Positions 63,437 through 64,000 of a stretch of 64,000 nucleotides of DNA are shown here, piece by piece. Position numbers and translations under genes: made by a program. The notes under the pieces are model-generated. The model had not been told where the DNA came from. It did not search any database and saw nothing but the letters and a program-made list of their open reading frames with translations. Source of the stretch: Selenomonas sp. (GTDB taxonomy: Bacteria; Bacillota; Negativicutes; Selenomonadales; Selenomonadaceae); assembly GCA_022773585.1 (NCBI GenBank), contig JALEZZ010000031.1, positions 1 to 64,000 of the forward strand, written 5' to 3'. Every line of letters begins with the position of its first letter. Position 1 is the stretch's first letter.

Positions 63437-64000
63437 ATGAAACTGAAGGACACGGGCCTCACGGCAGAAGACATCAAGGCAAAGGTCAAGAAGTACATGA
63501 TCGAGACGTACGAGCGTTTCGATTTCCTCGCCGAGACGGCGAAAGACCAGTACATGTATGACGAGAACGGCACGGCCTACCTCGATTTCTACGCCGGCAT
63601 CGCCGTCAACAGCGCGGGCAACTGCAACGAGAAGGTCGTCAAGGCCGTGCAGGACCAGGCCGCTGACATCATGCAGACGTTCAACTATCCGTACACGATC
63701 CCGCAGGCACTCCTTGCGGAAAAGGTTTGCACGACGATCGGCATGGACAAGATTTTCTTCCAGAGCACGGGCACCGAGGCCAACGAGGCCATGATCAAGA
63801 TGGCGCGCAAGTACGGCATCGAGCACTACGGCCCGAACAAGTACCATATCGTCACGGCGAAGATGGGCTTCCACGGCCGCACGTTCGGCGCGATGTCCGC
63901 GACGGGCCAGCCGGGCAATGCCTGCCAGGTCGGTTTCGGCCCGATGACCTACGGCTTCTCCTATGCGCCGTACAATGACCTCGAAGCGTTCAAGGATGCC
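63437..64000 (+). CDS. Class III aminotransferase (partial, runs off the window)
   Basis: The first 188 residues of a PLP-dependent class III aminotransferase of the acetylornithine / 4-aminobutyrate group. YLDFYAGIAVNSAGNCNEKVV and FQSTGTEANEAMIKMARKY (PLP phosphate-binding GTEA) and MGFHGRTFGAMSATG are conserved. The catalytic lysine lies beyond the end. ATG follows AGGAGGACA. Neighbouring lysine decarboxylase and the XRE-cupin regulator suggest an amine substrate such as lysine, ornithine or 4-aminobutyrate; inference only. Confidence 0.88.
   Translation, partial: MKLKDTGLTAEDIKAKVKKYMIETYERFDFLAETAKDQYMYDENGTAYLDFYAGIAVNSAGNCNEKVVKAVQDQAADIMQTFNYPYTIPQALLAEKVCTTIGMDKIFFQSTGTEANEAMIKMARKYGIEHYGPNKYHIVTAKMGFHGRTFGAMSATGQPGNACQVGFGPMTYGFSYAPYNDLEAFKDA

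Noticed and set aside
1..64000. CRISPR array, prophage or insertion sequence with transposase
   Set aside because: No regularly spaced direct repeats, no phage structural genes and no transposase were found; the short repeats are hairpin units of irregular spacing.

Overview
The window looks like a chromosomal segment of a GC-rich, diderm Firmicute of the Negativicutes, most likely Selenomonadaceae (Selenomonas/Mitsuokella-like). The main reasons are a Selenomonas-type lysine/ornithine decarboxylase (the enzyme that makes the peptidoglycan-linked cadaverine of these bacteria), an outer-membrane secretin and a sedoheptulose-7-phosphate isomerase for LPS heptose, futalosine-route menaquinone genes, and an uptake [NiFe] hydrogenase. 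Several genes start with TTG or GTG behind strong Shine-Dalgarno sites. This assignment is an inference; no rRNA is present.

Layout. 0-9 kb (minus strand): mqnC and two mqnE-like radical-SAM genes, then a diguanylate cyclase, a PaeR7I/XhoI-type restriction-modification pair and an MTAP-like phosphorylase, most of them closely spaced on one strand. 8.9-20.3 kb: an accessory region with two copies of a tiny Fst-like toxin cassette, each with a predicted convergent antisense RNA. It also has small paralogous secreted proteins, a zinc-ribbon protein, a coiled-coil protein with three internal repeats, two near-identical membrane Ser/Thr kinases, a HicB antitoxin with an internally deleted hicA, and two HTH regulators. 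20.3-29 kb: the complete uptake-hydrogenase block (small and large subunits, cytochrome b, hypA, B, C, D, E and the maturation protease; hypF is absent). 29-33.5 kb: tRNA-Ala, a DinJ antitoxin with a truncated YafQ, a DUF4869/P-loop ATPase pair and a HigBA toxin-antitoxin pair. 33.6-46.6 kb: DUF1858 protein, Lgt-like protein, polysaccharide deacetylase, AEC and YjiH transporters, an OPT transporter broken by one in-frame TGA, aspA, fucO, a periplasmic-sensing diguanylate cyclase and gmhA. 46.7-57.9 kb: envelope/unknown proteins, a secretin with a NarL-type regulator, a DUF4258/MqsA-like pair, a glycosyltransferase, an OmpR-type two-component system, an FkbM methyltransferase, LysR and dhaL. 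58-64 kb: gltX with two tRNA-Glu genes, a TauE permease, lysine decarboxylase, an XRE-cupin regulator, and an aminotransferase behind an attenuator-like leader.

How the parts fit: menaquinone synthesis, the H2-oxidising hydrogenase with its cytochrome b, and aspartate-to-fumarate conversion (aspA) fit an anaerobe that passes electrons from H2 through menaquinone to fumarate or similar acceptors. Mobile or selfish elements are dense: one restriction-modification system, two Fst-like loci, two degenerate and two intact type II toxin-antitoxin loci, and at least ten copies of a short two-hairpin repeat lying mostly just 3' of stop codons.

The most unusual observations are the paired Fst-like type I toxin-antitoxin loci, a structured element with an invariant 17-nt loop on sequence-variable stems (three copies, two of them bracketing gmhA), the in-frame TGA in the OPT transporter, and toxin genes reduced by deletion beside intact antitoxins.
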